This document shows, in pieces, positions 1-10,804 of a stretch of 64,000 nucleotides of DNA. The notes beneath the pieces are model-generated. The model was not told where the DNA came from. It searched no databases and saw only the letters and a list, made by a program, of their open reading frames with translations. The stretch's first letter is position 1; every line of letters starts with the position of its first letter. The position numbers and the translations under genes were made by a program. Source of the DNA: Lunularia cruciata (Eukaryota > Streptophyta > Marchantiopsida > Lunulariales > Lunulariaceae); the NCBI GenBank assembly GCA_948567375.1, contig OX419760.1, positions 30,938,001 to 31,002,000 on the forward strand, in the 5' to 3' direction.

Positions 1-10
1 TTAACTTATG

Positions 11-462
11 AAGATGGTTTCTTCATATTGGAGTGGTTCATTTTCTTTTTGCCAGCCTACTTGTAGACCTCATGGAGCAAAACAAAAATGGATCCAAATA
101 CAAAATGGGCCTAGTACCACTCTTGTTGGATAGCCATGTGGACCTAGTTTGTTGAGGCATGTCACAACCCACTTTGTTATGAGCTCTAGTTTTTGTTGCT
201 TTTTGTTGTTTTTCTTCATGTTAATAGTCCAAACTAGATGTTAAGAAGTGCTATTTGCAAGAAGTATGGATTTATAAGTAGTTATACCCCCGTGGTATAG
301 AGATGTAGGGTGTCTAAATGAAATGGACTCCCACAATTGCCCAACAAGAATAAGACCAAACTCATTTTGTAGTTAGACCAATTTCATTTCTATTCCATAG
401 GGCTTACAAAGAGGCTTGTTCAACAAAATGAACCACTCCACTATGAAGAAACCCCAACTTCA
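11..462. mobile_element. Inverted-repeat element, MITE-like
   Basis: Bases 17-44 and 425-452 are reverse complements at 27 of 28 positions (core TGGAGTGGTTCATTTT against AAAATGAACCACTCCA). Similarity continues outward with a gap to about 11 and 462. The 380-bp interior has no ORF. A short non-coding interior between near-perfect inverted ends fits a miniature inverted-repeat transposable element or a foldback. I see no convincing target-site duplication, so the superfamily is open. Confidence 0.55.
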
Positions 463-1689
463 CAAGATTTTGTGGGATGATGGAGGTTGTGATGACTTTT
501 TGAGTGATTTTGTGATACAAAACTCCGTTGAGTTTCATTGCCATTTCAAGATCATGTGAAAAGATATGCATGTTACCAAAGAACTATTAGTGAATGTTTT
601 GGGCCACATCTCATGCTGTCATGGGAATTGTATGGTCTCAAGATGCACTGAGCACTTGGCTGCTTGTGCTTAGACTGCACTATTTTTCAATGACTCAAAA
701 GCTTTCATGCAATTTGATGTTGTCTACTTTTTGCCTTGATGGCAATTCCCTTTTTGATGGAGCAACTTGCTTGAGGTTGCTCCTGGCTAGACTCTTCTTA
801 AGGGCTTTTTGTCTTGAGATAACATTGACCTTCATGTATCACGAGGAACTGTTCATGTTTTGTTATTATTGGGGTTTGTATTACAAGTCACAAGTTATAC
901 GGCTGGATTCAAATTAGTGCAATCAAATCAATGACTTCACCAGTCTGCATAGACTGCAATAGAAGCTCCAAGAATGGAGTCCTTGTGACAACCCGAAAAA
1001 TATCATTTTTACGGTAATTGGGTAAGTAAAGTTTGTTCCTACAGAGATACAATTCAAAATTGGTCAAATACGAAGTCAAACAGTAACATGTAGTTCTTCT
1101 TGATTTCCTCTTTAATCTCTCAAGTAGCAACTACAACCAAAAGAGATTAACAAGCTCACAATCTTGACAACTTGTCACGAATGCACACTCCTTAATCACA
1201 ACATAGCAAATTCTATCCAAACAAATCTTGATTGTGATTATTCAGATTCTCCCGATGATGGCACTTCACTACAAAATAAATTTTCCTCAAAATTGTGTTC
1301 CACCTTTCCACTGAAGGCACAACTTCCTCAATCAAAATTGCTTCACATCAACTTTGCATTGCACTCACAAATGCATAATACAACCAACTCTACAATTCCT
1401 CTTAGATCTGTCAAGGCATTGCTCTGATTGCACTTCACTCAAGATCAAACACACAAAGTAAATATCAAGGTTGCGGAATCCAACATCTGACAAACACACT
1501 GACTTGCACTTCAAAATTCTCCACACTCACAAACACCCACAAAGTTGATACTCGGAATTAAGCTTAAGCGATGAGCATTGAAATCAACACTTTGCTTTAT
1601 CTATCTTCAAAAATATGAATATTGAACAACATAATACTACAAATGCTACCTTTAAATAGTAGAGCAATCGATAGTTACTAACAACTATG
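463..1689. other. Gene-free, AT-rich, CpG-poor stretch
   Basis: Only short open frames occur here (for example 594-917 plus and 909-1130 minus), none with a recognisable domain. The composition matches the surrounding retroelement debris. I see no RNA gene or clear repeat in it. Confidence 0.4.
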
Positions 1690-2440
1690 CCATTCTACAA
1701 CAACTTTTCTAACCTGCAAATCCGAAATGACTTACCACCTCTTCATATCTGCCTCTTCCTATCTCAAAACTATTACTTCTCCGATTTGATGTCTACCTCC
1801 TCATCGGCTTTCAAACCCGATGATCTTCCTACCACTTCTCCTTCTTTGGGTATATCTACTACTACCAAGTCCTTCATTATTTCTACAACTTCTACACTAT
1901 GAACTACAATTGAGCTCATGTGTAACTCTTCTATCTCCTTATCTCCCGACCCACTCTTCTCTAAAGTGTCAAATGACAACTCCAAAGACATCTAAATTCC
2001 TACTTCTGCAATATTGGACTTAACTACTATTGATTCCTTTGCTAATTCTAGTATATCCTCATCAAGAATTGTAATTGAAAGCATGGGTACACTATCTACG
2101 CCTTCAATTTGTAACCCACTTTCCCATAATCTCTCATGTTACTTACCCAAAGACACACTTATTGTATGATCTTGCACTTTGGATTCATTCACTACTACTA
2201 TTTCTCTTCTAATTCTATCATATCTTCAATCAAAACTTAAATTGAAGTCATAGGTATTCTAAATATCTTCTTTCCTTACTCTAACTTCCTCTAATACCTC
2301 TTGCAAGATTCCCAAAGTCACCTTCACTGCACTCCAAAGTTGGACTATCTTGGGTTGAATCATATTTTTCTTAAGGTGAAGTCTTAAGACCCGAAGTCCG
2401 AAGTCCAAAGTCATATAGACCCAAAGACACTAACTTACTA
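1690..2440 (-). pseudogene. Decayed coding remnant downstream of gag
   Basis: Read on the minus strand, about 250 codons stay open apart from a few stops. The best piece is at 1773-1991 and reads as an acidic, Val/Glu-rich stretch. It lies directly downstream, in transcript sense, of the gag remnant at 2460-3884, so it is probably more of the same retroelement polyprotein. No protease, reverse transcriptase or integrase motif is visible, so the assignment rests on position and strand only. Confidence 0.35.
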
Positions 2441-2459
2441 TGTACATTTACTCCCATAA

Positions 2460-3884
2460 CTTCATATGCTTGTAAATTTTTCTATAGACCTCCAAAGTTT
2501 TTGATTTTGTTGACAAAAGAAAATCTTGGACAAGACGCTTCCAACGAGATATAGCATGCATGATTTGGACTTGTGATCATTGAGATATAGCCCCCGCAAG
2601 AATCTTAACTTGGAACCTTCATTCCAATGCGAAGTACCCTCTTCCAACGTCTGACCTTCTTCTTCCTCCTTTGATACAAAGTAAGCTTCTTTGAGTCTTG
2701 ATCCAATCCGAGTCCTTCTTCCTCCAAGACAAAGTTGACTTCCTTAGGCTTGATCAAAACACAGGTATCCACTCATTTCTTCTCCATTTGATTTCAGCAT
2801 TTTTTCTCTTGTGCCAAAAGCTCCAAATTAAGACCTTTGGAATTTGAGTACTCTCCCTTCTCATACTTTCTCTCAACCATATCTATGGATTCTATCACCT
2901 TACCTTTGTTTGGATTAGGAGCCACTTGGGTTTCACTACCTCCCTCTTTCCTTCTATTGGCTCCCTCATAACCCCTTCCTCCATGGTAAGTGGAATTTGG
3001 GCAATTCCTTTGGAGATGGCATTTTCCTCCAAAACCAAAACAATTTCTATCATTGAAATTTTTGGCTAGTTGGCCTTCTCTATATAAATAGTTTCCATAA
3101 CTCCTAGGTTCTCTCCCCACATTCTAATCCACCTCTCTCTTCTCCCATAATTGCACCACATTGATTTTGAGATCTGCAAGTTGTTATGTGATGGTTTGAA
3201 GTGGATCCTTTGGTGGAGGTGCAAGAACTGGAGCAACTACTACTTGTGGTGCAACCTTTGCCACCAAAGTATCAGAAGTTCAACCATACTTGTAGGCTTG
3301 AGGAGGATGCACAACCTCCTTCACCAGCAATTCACTCTCATCCCCTTCCAAACTCTCCTCCATAAGAATTGCGATCTTGATAGCTTCAACCTTGGGAGAA
3401 GGTTTCTCATATCTCACCTTGCTTCTAACTTTTGGACTCAACCCTCCCACAAAATTCTTGGTGAGCATGGCCCCTATGCCAATCATAATAGTCTCCACAT
3501 TATCCCCACCGTTCCTCAACAAGATGCGAAATCTGGACTTTAACTTTTCCACTCTTTCCACATAGACTCTCACTTTCTCTCCATCTCCTTGTTTGAGAAA
3601 GGTAACCTCACTCATCAATCTCTCATAACTCTCATCTGGGAGAAAGTTCTTAATGAGTGTTGAAGTCAAACTCTCCCAAGACTCTTCTTCCCCATCTCTT
3701 CTCTCTCTCTCTTGGTATTCTGACTCATACCATGTAAGTGCTATGTCTTCAAAGAAATATGGTAATAATGAGGCCCACTCATTCTTCTTCTCTTGTTGTT
3801 TCCTTTGCAAGCTCTCTTGAAGTCTCTCACAAAGGCCTTCACATCTTCTCTATCCTTGCCAAAGAAAATCGGAAGTTTCTCCAT
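2460..3884 (-). pseudogene. Ty3/gypsy-like gag polyprotein remnant
   Basis: A minus-strand gag-like frame. A start at 3884 gives MEKLPIFFGKD; the frame shifts near 3800, then runs open from 3810 to 3280. That segment carries the Retrotrans_gag pattern: LPYFFEDIALTWYE, then SWESLTSTLIKNFLP, then VRVYVERVEKLKSRF. After stops near 3280 and 3125 the frame goes on at 3120-2794 with a zinc knuckle of the form CFGF-GGKCH-LQRNC. Its second cysteine is Phe (residue 30 of that ORF) and the residue before His is Cys, so it has lost the CCHC set. Further open sequence reaches about 2460. Gag proteins of this type coat retroelement RNA and form particles. Broken by a frameshift, stops and knuckle decay, this copy is not functional. 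Confidence 0.75.
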
Positions 3885-4125
3885 GTTAACCCCTCACTAT
3901 CTTTCTTTTCTCTCAAAGTTTTTTTCTTCTTTTTCTCTTTTTTTTCTCTCACTCTAGAACTAATTGAGTATATACATGACTAACACCATCTGAGAATAAT
4001 TCACTCTAGGGAACACAAAAGTGTAGGTTATTCCAAGATTTCTATAGCAACATCAAATCCTAGAGTGCATATTAATTGAACTCTCATAGATAGTTTATCC
4101 ATAAGTTGAAAGATTATCTCTATCA

Positions 4126-4575
4126 CTAATCTTGAGAACTAGCTGATGAAGGTGATAGTATTTCTATAGCTGTACTAAGACTCTCTCCAAGATCCTTCAC
4201 CAAAGTCTCAAAAAGTGCTTTTACTCCACTACACTCATGTCCTTTTGGAAGTCCTTCCACTCCACGACCCTCACACAACTCCTTGGTCTTAGATCTTCTC
4301 CGTCCCAATCTTGGTGAAGAAGGTCCAACATGCAAACCCAAGTCAAGTAAGCCTCTCCTTTCCCTCAATCTCTTTCTCTCAAAGGTCAATGGACATGAAC
4401 TTGCCTTATGTCCCTTCTCTCCACATAGAAAGCACTTAGACTCACTCTTTCCTCCAAGTGGCATAGGTTTTTGGATCCTCTCAACACTCTCTTCAAATTC
4501 TATTGTAAACTCTCTTTTCCTCAAATCCACACTTACAATCACCTCAAACCCTTTGGGAACCTTGCATAGTCTCAA
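4126..4575 (-). pseudogene. CCHC zinc-knuckle ORF of a retroelement
   Basis: A 149-codon minus-strand frame with one intact CCHC knuckle, CFLCGEKGHKASSCP (Cys48, Cys51, His56, Cys61; spacing CX2CX4HX4C). Before it lies a charged segment (EFTIEFEESVERIQKP) and after it a basic, Arg-rich run. Knuckles like this bind nucleic acid in gag and in LINE ORF1 proteins. It lies upstream, in minus sense, of the gag remnant, which has its own knuckle, so it is either a separate ORF of one element or part of a second, nested element. I cannot tell which. Its start is not certain because the frame is open upstream of a plausible Met. Confidence 0.5.
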
Positions 4576-4920
4576 TGTCCATTCTTGATGAATGTTCCCA
4601 AGATGAATCTAAACACTCAAACATGCTTTTTATTGCTCTCAAACTCCTCATGCATGAGATCCCAACTCTCTAGAATCGACCCTTCCTTATAATTTCACTC
4701 AAATCTCTCAAGTAGTATGTGACAGTACTCAAAAAATTTTCACACTTGATTTCAACTTGAAGGCGTCCCTCCTTGCAAAATTTCAGATCTTGTCATCAAG
4801 CCATTTGGCCTAGAAACCTTTCTATTTAACACACATATTTCAGATTTGGTCTAAAAACCACCCCCTTCACTTGAAAAACTCAATACTCCCTGCTCAAGAA
4901 TGATCTCTCTCTAAGTTTTA

Positions 4921-5040
4921 TGTAGGATATAACAAACTAAATTTTCAGCAGGTAGGATATAACATACTGAATTTTCAGCATGTAGGATATAAAGTACTAA
5001 ACTCTCAGCAGGTAGGATATAACATATTGAATTTTCTTGG
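4921..5040. repeat. Tandem repeat, four units of exactly 30 bp
   Basis: The unit begins TGTAGGATATAACA and ends TTTTCAGCA. Copies start at 4921, 4951, 4981 and 5011; the fourth diverges at its end. Because 30 is a multiple of three, the minus strand (ORF 4911-5111) reads as decapeptides of the form EN-S/L-V-C-YIL-P/H-A, with Pro and His alternating. Whether this was ever translated is unknown. Confidence 0.85.
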
Positions 5041-5321
5041 AAAGTCTCACAACAATCCACTGAAAATTGAAGAAAAAACAGACTCTTTACAATTTTCAAG
5101 AGAGCATACAATTGTAGAAAGAGTTACCCAATCAACTTTCAAAAATTCTAGCCCAATCCACATAATAGCTCTCACAATGATTCCAAGTGTGCTAACTGAA
5201 GGACAACCCAAGCTATCATGTGTAAAAATTTCAAGTTCAGATCTCAAACTTGAGATTTTGCCCAAAATCACCTTAATCCCCAAAACCTATAATCCACCTC
5301 ACACAATCTCTCCAAATCCTC

Positions 5322-5528
5322 TCATGTGTACAAGATGTACAAAATCACTTCAAAGATATCATAATGAACTACAAGGTATCCAAATGGATCTTGGTTCTCT
5401 AACATAAGTTCAGCCCTCTCCTCTCCTAATGTTCTCTCCAAGTGAGCTCTCATAGCCTCCTTCTGCCTAATGTAAAATTGAACGCGGAACATTATCTTAC
5501 CATCTAGAGAGGTCCTGGCATGGAACAA
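5322..5528 (-). pseudogene. Retroelement ORF fragment next to LTR-like repeat
   Basis: A 68-codon minus-strand frame with FRVQFYIRQKEAM and a Glu/Arg-rich helical stretch (ERTLGEERAELMLENQ). The minus strand at about 32,340-32,500 encodes a diverged relative (IQFYVRQK, then EAMKDVLEKTL, then LTMRNLERLFEM) in the same place relative to its own repeat copy. That shared arrangement is the reason to call it element-derived. It starts a few bases inside the LTR-like repeat at 5533-6223. No known domain is recognised. Confidence 0.5.
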
Positions 5529-5532
5529 AAAA

Positions 5533-6223
5533 TGTGAGCTGGCTTGTCTCTCACTCAGGATGAACCTCTGATGGCTATTATGGAAGCGTTCTATGGACTA
5601 AGAAGGCAAGGAACCCCAACTCCATCATACTCCTCCAAGGCTAACACTCCAAGATTCAAGACATTGCTCACTAGAGAACTCAATGAGAGAGAGATAGTTG
5701 CAAATGAAAGGATGATCAGTACCTCCTCATCCCTTGTTTATATACTTTTGAAACAGTTACGTACCAAAGTTACTAATTACCAAAGTAACTCAAGTTACTA
5801 GACTAAAAGTCAAGTAAAGTCAAAAAGTAAAAAAGAATATCCATTCATATAGGCAGATTCCACTAGCATGTGATCTTATCTTTACCCAACTACTAAGTCA
5901 AGGATTCCTTCACATGTGCTATCCTTGGACTATAGAAGAATCCAAAACAAAAAGGCTTGCGGGCCCAAGAGTTCTCAACTCTTTCCTCAAAACCAAACAC
6001 CTAAGAATAATACCAAGTCAATACACTAGAATCCAAAATAGTGGTGCTCATCTTTTCCACTTCCTCTAAAGTAAGGTCCACTCTGTCTTGACTATGACTA
6101 ACTTTAGCTAATCATGACTAATATAGAACCATCCTTGATCTCTATATAAATAATATCTCTCAAGTACTTGTAATACCAAGCTAAATATCACAATACCACA
6201 CACATGCACAAATGGGTACTACA
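5533..6223 (-). repeat. LTR-like repeat, copy 1 (about 690 bp)
   Basis: By eye it is about 80-85 percent identical to 10,122-10,804. Both copies end in ACA on the plus strand (TACTACA here, GTTACA there), that is they begin TGTA on the minus strand, and both can start at a plus-strand TG, giving TG...CA ends. On the minus strand it holds a TATA-like AAGTATATAAAC near 5745. A purine-rich stretch (GAGAAGAAGGG in minus sense) abuts its upper end at about 6224-6245 and could be a polypurine tract. The gag-like frames below it also run on the minus strand. No primer-binding site was found. Confidence 0.6.
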
Positions 6224-8099
6224 GTCCAACCCTTCTTCTCAAAAAAATCTCTCTCTATCCAACAAATACTTCTCCTCTCAGAAAGTCATGTCTTCTCTTC
6301 CTCTATCCAAAGCCTTCTTCTTTCAAAAATTTCTCCTTCCAGGCTGACCTCTTTTTGTCCTTTGATATTATCTCTCTTTCCTTCGTTTCACAGAACCTCA
6401 CTCTCATTTGATATCTCACTCTCTTCATTTCTTGTTGATTTCTTCCTTTTTGCATAGCAAAATCCACTCTTTTGATAATTTCCTCCCTTTCACTATCTTC
6501 CCTTGTTGAAAAACCCCTTTGCCTTCAAGAATCAGCCCTCCCTTCTTGTGTCCAAGCACTTCCCTTTGATATCTCCCTTTACCAGCAAAAAACCCTCCTC
6601 TTTGAGATTCTTCGTTCCTTCACCTTGTTCTCTCCTTTCTTGACTGAACCCCTCTCACCTCTCTCTCTCTACCCTTCCTGCCAAATGTGTGCTGTCCAAT
6701 CCCCCTTCTCCCAAAAATCCCCTCTCCCCGCCAAGGTACTTTCTAGATTTTTCTCCTCCTGCCCTACTCTATCCTTTGTCCTGTCATATTCCTTCCTATT
6801 TAGAAAACTCCTTTGATATTTTTTGCCTTCCCAAATCACTCTTGTCGACTTCAGCTGACTTTCCTTCTTGTTTTGTTCCATCTGCAAACACCAACCTCCT
6901 GAATGCCTTATTCCTATAATTGTTGAAATTATGGTCCCTTGTTTCCTTGCTTCCGAGTTCTTCTTCTTCTCCTTCCTTACATTACCATAACAAACTCCCA
7001 AGTTTCAAGAAATGTTATAGCTCTTGCCTTGGATTCTCTCCAAGCGTCAGACTTAAATCCAGTGTGCTTCTATCAACTCTCAAAATTCCTGCTATAGTAG
7101 AAGCGGCCCCACTATTTTGCCAATTATCAAGTTTCTAGTTGGGAAGTTTATATTGCTTGAAACTAGCACTTTTTAAAACATCTATATACTATTCTCCCAA
7201 TTTCTCCATTCCACCAAATAGGACTAATGCAACCCATATATTATTCTCTGATGACAATGCATATAAAAAACAATTGCAATCCTTCACCAACCACCATGGT
7301 GGAAGAATGACAAACCCACCCTATTGGGGCTATCAAAAGGCAAACTCCACCTTGCATGGAAAATCTTTTTTCATTTTCACTTCTCAATTTCACTTTTCAC
7401 TTATTGTGTTCTTGCATCCCTATTTCCACAACTACAATCTCTTATGATATCACCCAAGCATTTTCTACCAAATTTTGTGAACTTTTTCAAGAGCAAAAGA
7501 TGCAAAATTGTTAAACAAAGTAGGAATTGTATTGTCGTGAAATATCAAATATTCAATGATGACAAGGATAAACTCCTAAGAGTGGAATTGAAGTAAAGAA
7601 GAACAAGATAGTAGAGATCTTGAGCAAACATCTTGAAATTTCCAAATGGTGATTATACTAGTAAACCAACTACATTAAGAAGAGAAAAAGGAATTCTTGT
7701 TGTGGGATTGGGGTCTCACAAATGGAGCCTTGTTGTAGGAAATTTGTGACAACACCAAGAATCTGAGCAGAAATTCTTTACAAGGATGTCACACAATGTG
7801 GCCTCCCTAAAGGATCATTGTCAATGTGTGTGTTAGGCATAGATTTCTCCTTATTTAGGAAAATTCATATTGATACCCCATATAGTTGACCTAGAAAATG
7901 ATTAAAATAGAGGATAAATGACTAATTTGTTAGGATGAAATCCATAAAAGGATATAAAATTGGATACGAAGGACCCCACTCACCACAAAATCACCAAAAT
8001 GATAATGCTATTGTTCCATTTGAACCAAACAAACTACATCAATCAGAAATAGTTGCTCTTCTTCCAAATCATACACACAAAATAGCTAGTTAGTTGGAC
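6224..8099. other. Pyrimidine-rich retroelement interior, no gene called
   Basis: From 6224 to about 7000 the plus strand is dominated by CTCTTTC-type words, so the minus strand is purine-rich, like the Lys/Glu-rich spacer parts of plant gag genes. Frames such as 6472-6816 plus and 6669-7001 minus reflect this composition and match no domain I know. Bases 7,000-8,099 show nothing else. Confidence 0.4.
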
Positions 8100-9560
8100 T
8101 AGGATATTTTGTGAGCAATTTGTTGAGCTCTTGGAGGACATGATGGAAGGTTTGGCCACCATTGTGGCCTCCTTATTATCCACTTCAACATTGGTATAAA
8201 CCTACTAACGGATGAAGAGAAGGAAAGGTTTCATCCTAACTACATCATCTAGCTTACTTCATGAAAGACCCTGACTTGTCAAAGGAGATCACCAAATACC
8301 ACAAGGCGGACAAAGAATATGCTCAAATTGGGAAGTTTTTTCAAGTGGTGGAGACATACAATTCCATTGGTATTTGATGAAAGACTCCAATGGCTTATGC
8401 AAAAATTCAGGCTTTTAAAAACCAAAAATGACCTCAAGAGCTTAAATCTTTGTTGCAGGATAGTGGGAGTAAAACCGCATTGTACAAGTCAACTCAAGAG
8501 GGATGTCCATTGCAAGGACAGGAGGCAACAAATGAGCAAGTTATCAAAGCTACTAAGAGTACAAACTTAGGGAGCAATGAGTCCTTCATGTAAATATCAT
8601 ATACTATAGTGGAAAAAAATGACGTAGGACCAAACTAGAAAGCATGATCATTGCCCTTTCATAATAAAAATGAAATGCATCCAACAAGCAAGGAGAAGAA
8701 GTTAGCAATTGTGGCCCCAATCTCCACTTTCATCCCTAACAAGAGAGAAGTTTCATGCTACAAGAAAAAAAAAAGGACAAAATAAGCCCACCTATTGGCA
8801 AATGTTGTCAAGAGCACTACTAACAATGAAGTAGGTATATCACCAAAGTATGATTCAATTTAAGCAACAAATTCCGTTATCCTCAATATGTGAAGGACAA
8901 GCAAACAAGGATGATATCATTACCAATACCACACCTCCAACCAACATTAACATGGCATGCAAGAATGAGGCAACAAGAAGTTGCACTGGCTTACAAAGCA
9001 AAGGAGACAATTGTTTCAGGCCATGACAAGAATCTCATGCCTAAAATGAAGAAGCTCCTACAAAGATAGATGGACGAGGATGGAAATTCTTTGCCTTGGA
9101 TTATGAAAGCACACACCATTCAAACCATGATGCTAGCAATTGAAGCATTGGAAGAACTTCTACCAATATACTAAAAGTTGGGTCTAAAGATAAAGGAACC
9201 AATGGTCCTCATCTACCAATTACATCGCCTATTCCAAACCTAAACAAATGAGAAGGACAATGAAATTAAGAAGCACTTGGAGAAGTTCCAAAAGAAGAAA
9301 CTTAAATGGAAAGATGATTATGACAAGCTTATCCATAGCTTGAAGAAGGAGGTTGACTATTATAGCCTACAAGTCTTCCACCATAGAACTCAACGTGTGG
9401 AAGAGATACAAAATCAAGAAGATGAACTTGTAGCGCTATGAAGAAAGCTTGATATGGCCAAAGTGGTGGCAAAGGCAAAGCCAATACAACAACCTAAATT
9501 AACTGACCAAGCTCCTCATCTCCCACCTGTCTTCTATTCTCAAACAAAAACATGAGAAGG
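8100..9560 (+). pseudogene. Degenerate plus-strand coding remnant
   Basis: Joining short plus-strand frames gives coding-like sequence with a few stops and shifts. One block near 8,270-8,370 reads LSKEITKYHKADKEYAQIGK. Another near 9,240-9,450 is a Lys/Glu-rich, coiled-coil-like segment including NEIKKHLEKFQKKKLKWKDD and RVEEIQNQEDELVAL. Codon-like patterning with scattered stops suggests an old retroelement ORF. It lies between the two LTR-like repeats but on the strand opposite to the gag remnant, so the two may belong to different elements. No catalytic motif is visible. Confidence 0.4.
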
Positions 9561-10121
9561 TGTTGGTGTAAGATAAGCAGATTTGTGAGTAAATGGCTAA
9601 TGAATTGAGCACCAAATGAACCAAGCAGAGAACAAACAATCAAGGATACTCACAACTATCAACCATACAACCACTTAGCTACTTAGTTGGTTGGATCACA
9701 TGGCCAACAAGACCTCCCAATAAACAAAGGCAAATGATTTGCCCACTCCAATCAACATGCTAGAGAAAAATATGTACTCAAACAAGCAACTCAAATTGTT
9801 GTCTACAAAACTCTATAGCCACACTAATGCCAATTTTGAGGAGACTTGGCCCAACTTTGAACAAATCATGGCATGCTATTGGAAGGAGCTATTGGACCTT
9901 GTTCACATCTTGGAAAAGAGAATAGACTTTGGCCAAAGAGTCACCTACCCTTCCTGCCAAGGAATAATAATTGTAGCTTTATCTTACAAAGATAGTCATA
10001 GTCATTTTTTTGTCTAACAATGAGAAATTATTTCATACATATCATCAACATCTTTGTTTTCGTAGCCTTATGCAGTTCATAGATATATGTAGTTTGTAAA
10101 TAGGTATCCAAGCTAGGCCTA

Positions 10122-10804
10122 TGATCCAGATTAACTCTCACTCAAGGTGAACCTCTGATGGATATTATGGTAGCCCACCATAAATTAAGAAGGCAAGGAA
10201 TCCCAACTCCATCAAACTCTTCCAAGGCTAGCATTTCAAGACTCAAACCATTGCTCACTAAGGAACTCAATGAGAGAGGGATAATTGCAAATGAAAGGAT
10301 GATGAGTACTTACCTAGTTTATATAATTATGAAATAGTTATGCATTCAAATTACTAATTATTAAAGTAACTCAAGTTACTATGCTAAAAGTCTAATAAAG
10401 TCTAAAATCTAAAGGAATATCTATACTCATAGGAATATTCTCCTAAGCATATGGTCTTATCTTGACCCATCCACTAAGTCAAGGATTCCTTCACATGGGC
10501 TATCCTTGGTCTATAGAAGAATCAGAAGCAAAAAGATTTGTGGTTCCAATAGTTTTCAACTCTTTCTTAAAAACCAAACAACTATGAATAATACCAAGTC
10601 AATACACTTGAATCCAAAAAAGTGATGCTCATCTTTTGTACTTCCTTTAAAGTAAGATCCTCTCTATCTCAATAATGACTAAATTTAGCTAATCATGACT
10701 AATGTAGAACTATATTTTATTCTTATATAAATAATATTCCTCAAGTACTTGTAATATCAAACTAAACATCACAATAGCACATACATGCAAAAATGGGTGT
10801 TACA
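10122..10804 (-). repeat. LTR-like repeat, copy 2 (about 683 bp)
   Basis: Direct-repeat partner of 5533-6223, in the same orientation. Shared words include TGAACCTCTGATGG, CAAATGAAAGGATGAT, TTTAGCTAATCATGACTAAT and TCAAGTACTTGTAAT, in the same order. The adjacent ORF found beside copy 1 is missing here, so this may be a solo or truncated LTR rather than the mate of copy 1. Confidence 0.6.

Noticed and set aside
594-917. 107-codon plus-strand ORF
   Set aside because: Hydrophobic, compositionally driven, no recognisable domain, and it lies in repeat-like CpG-poor DNA.
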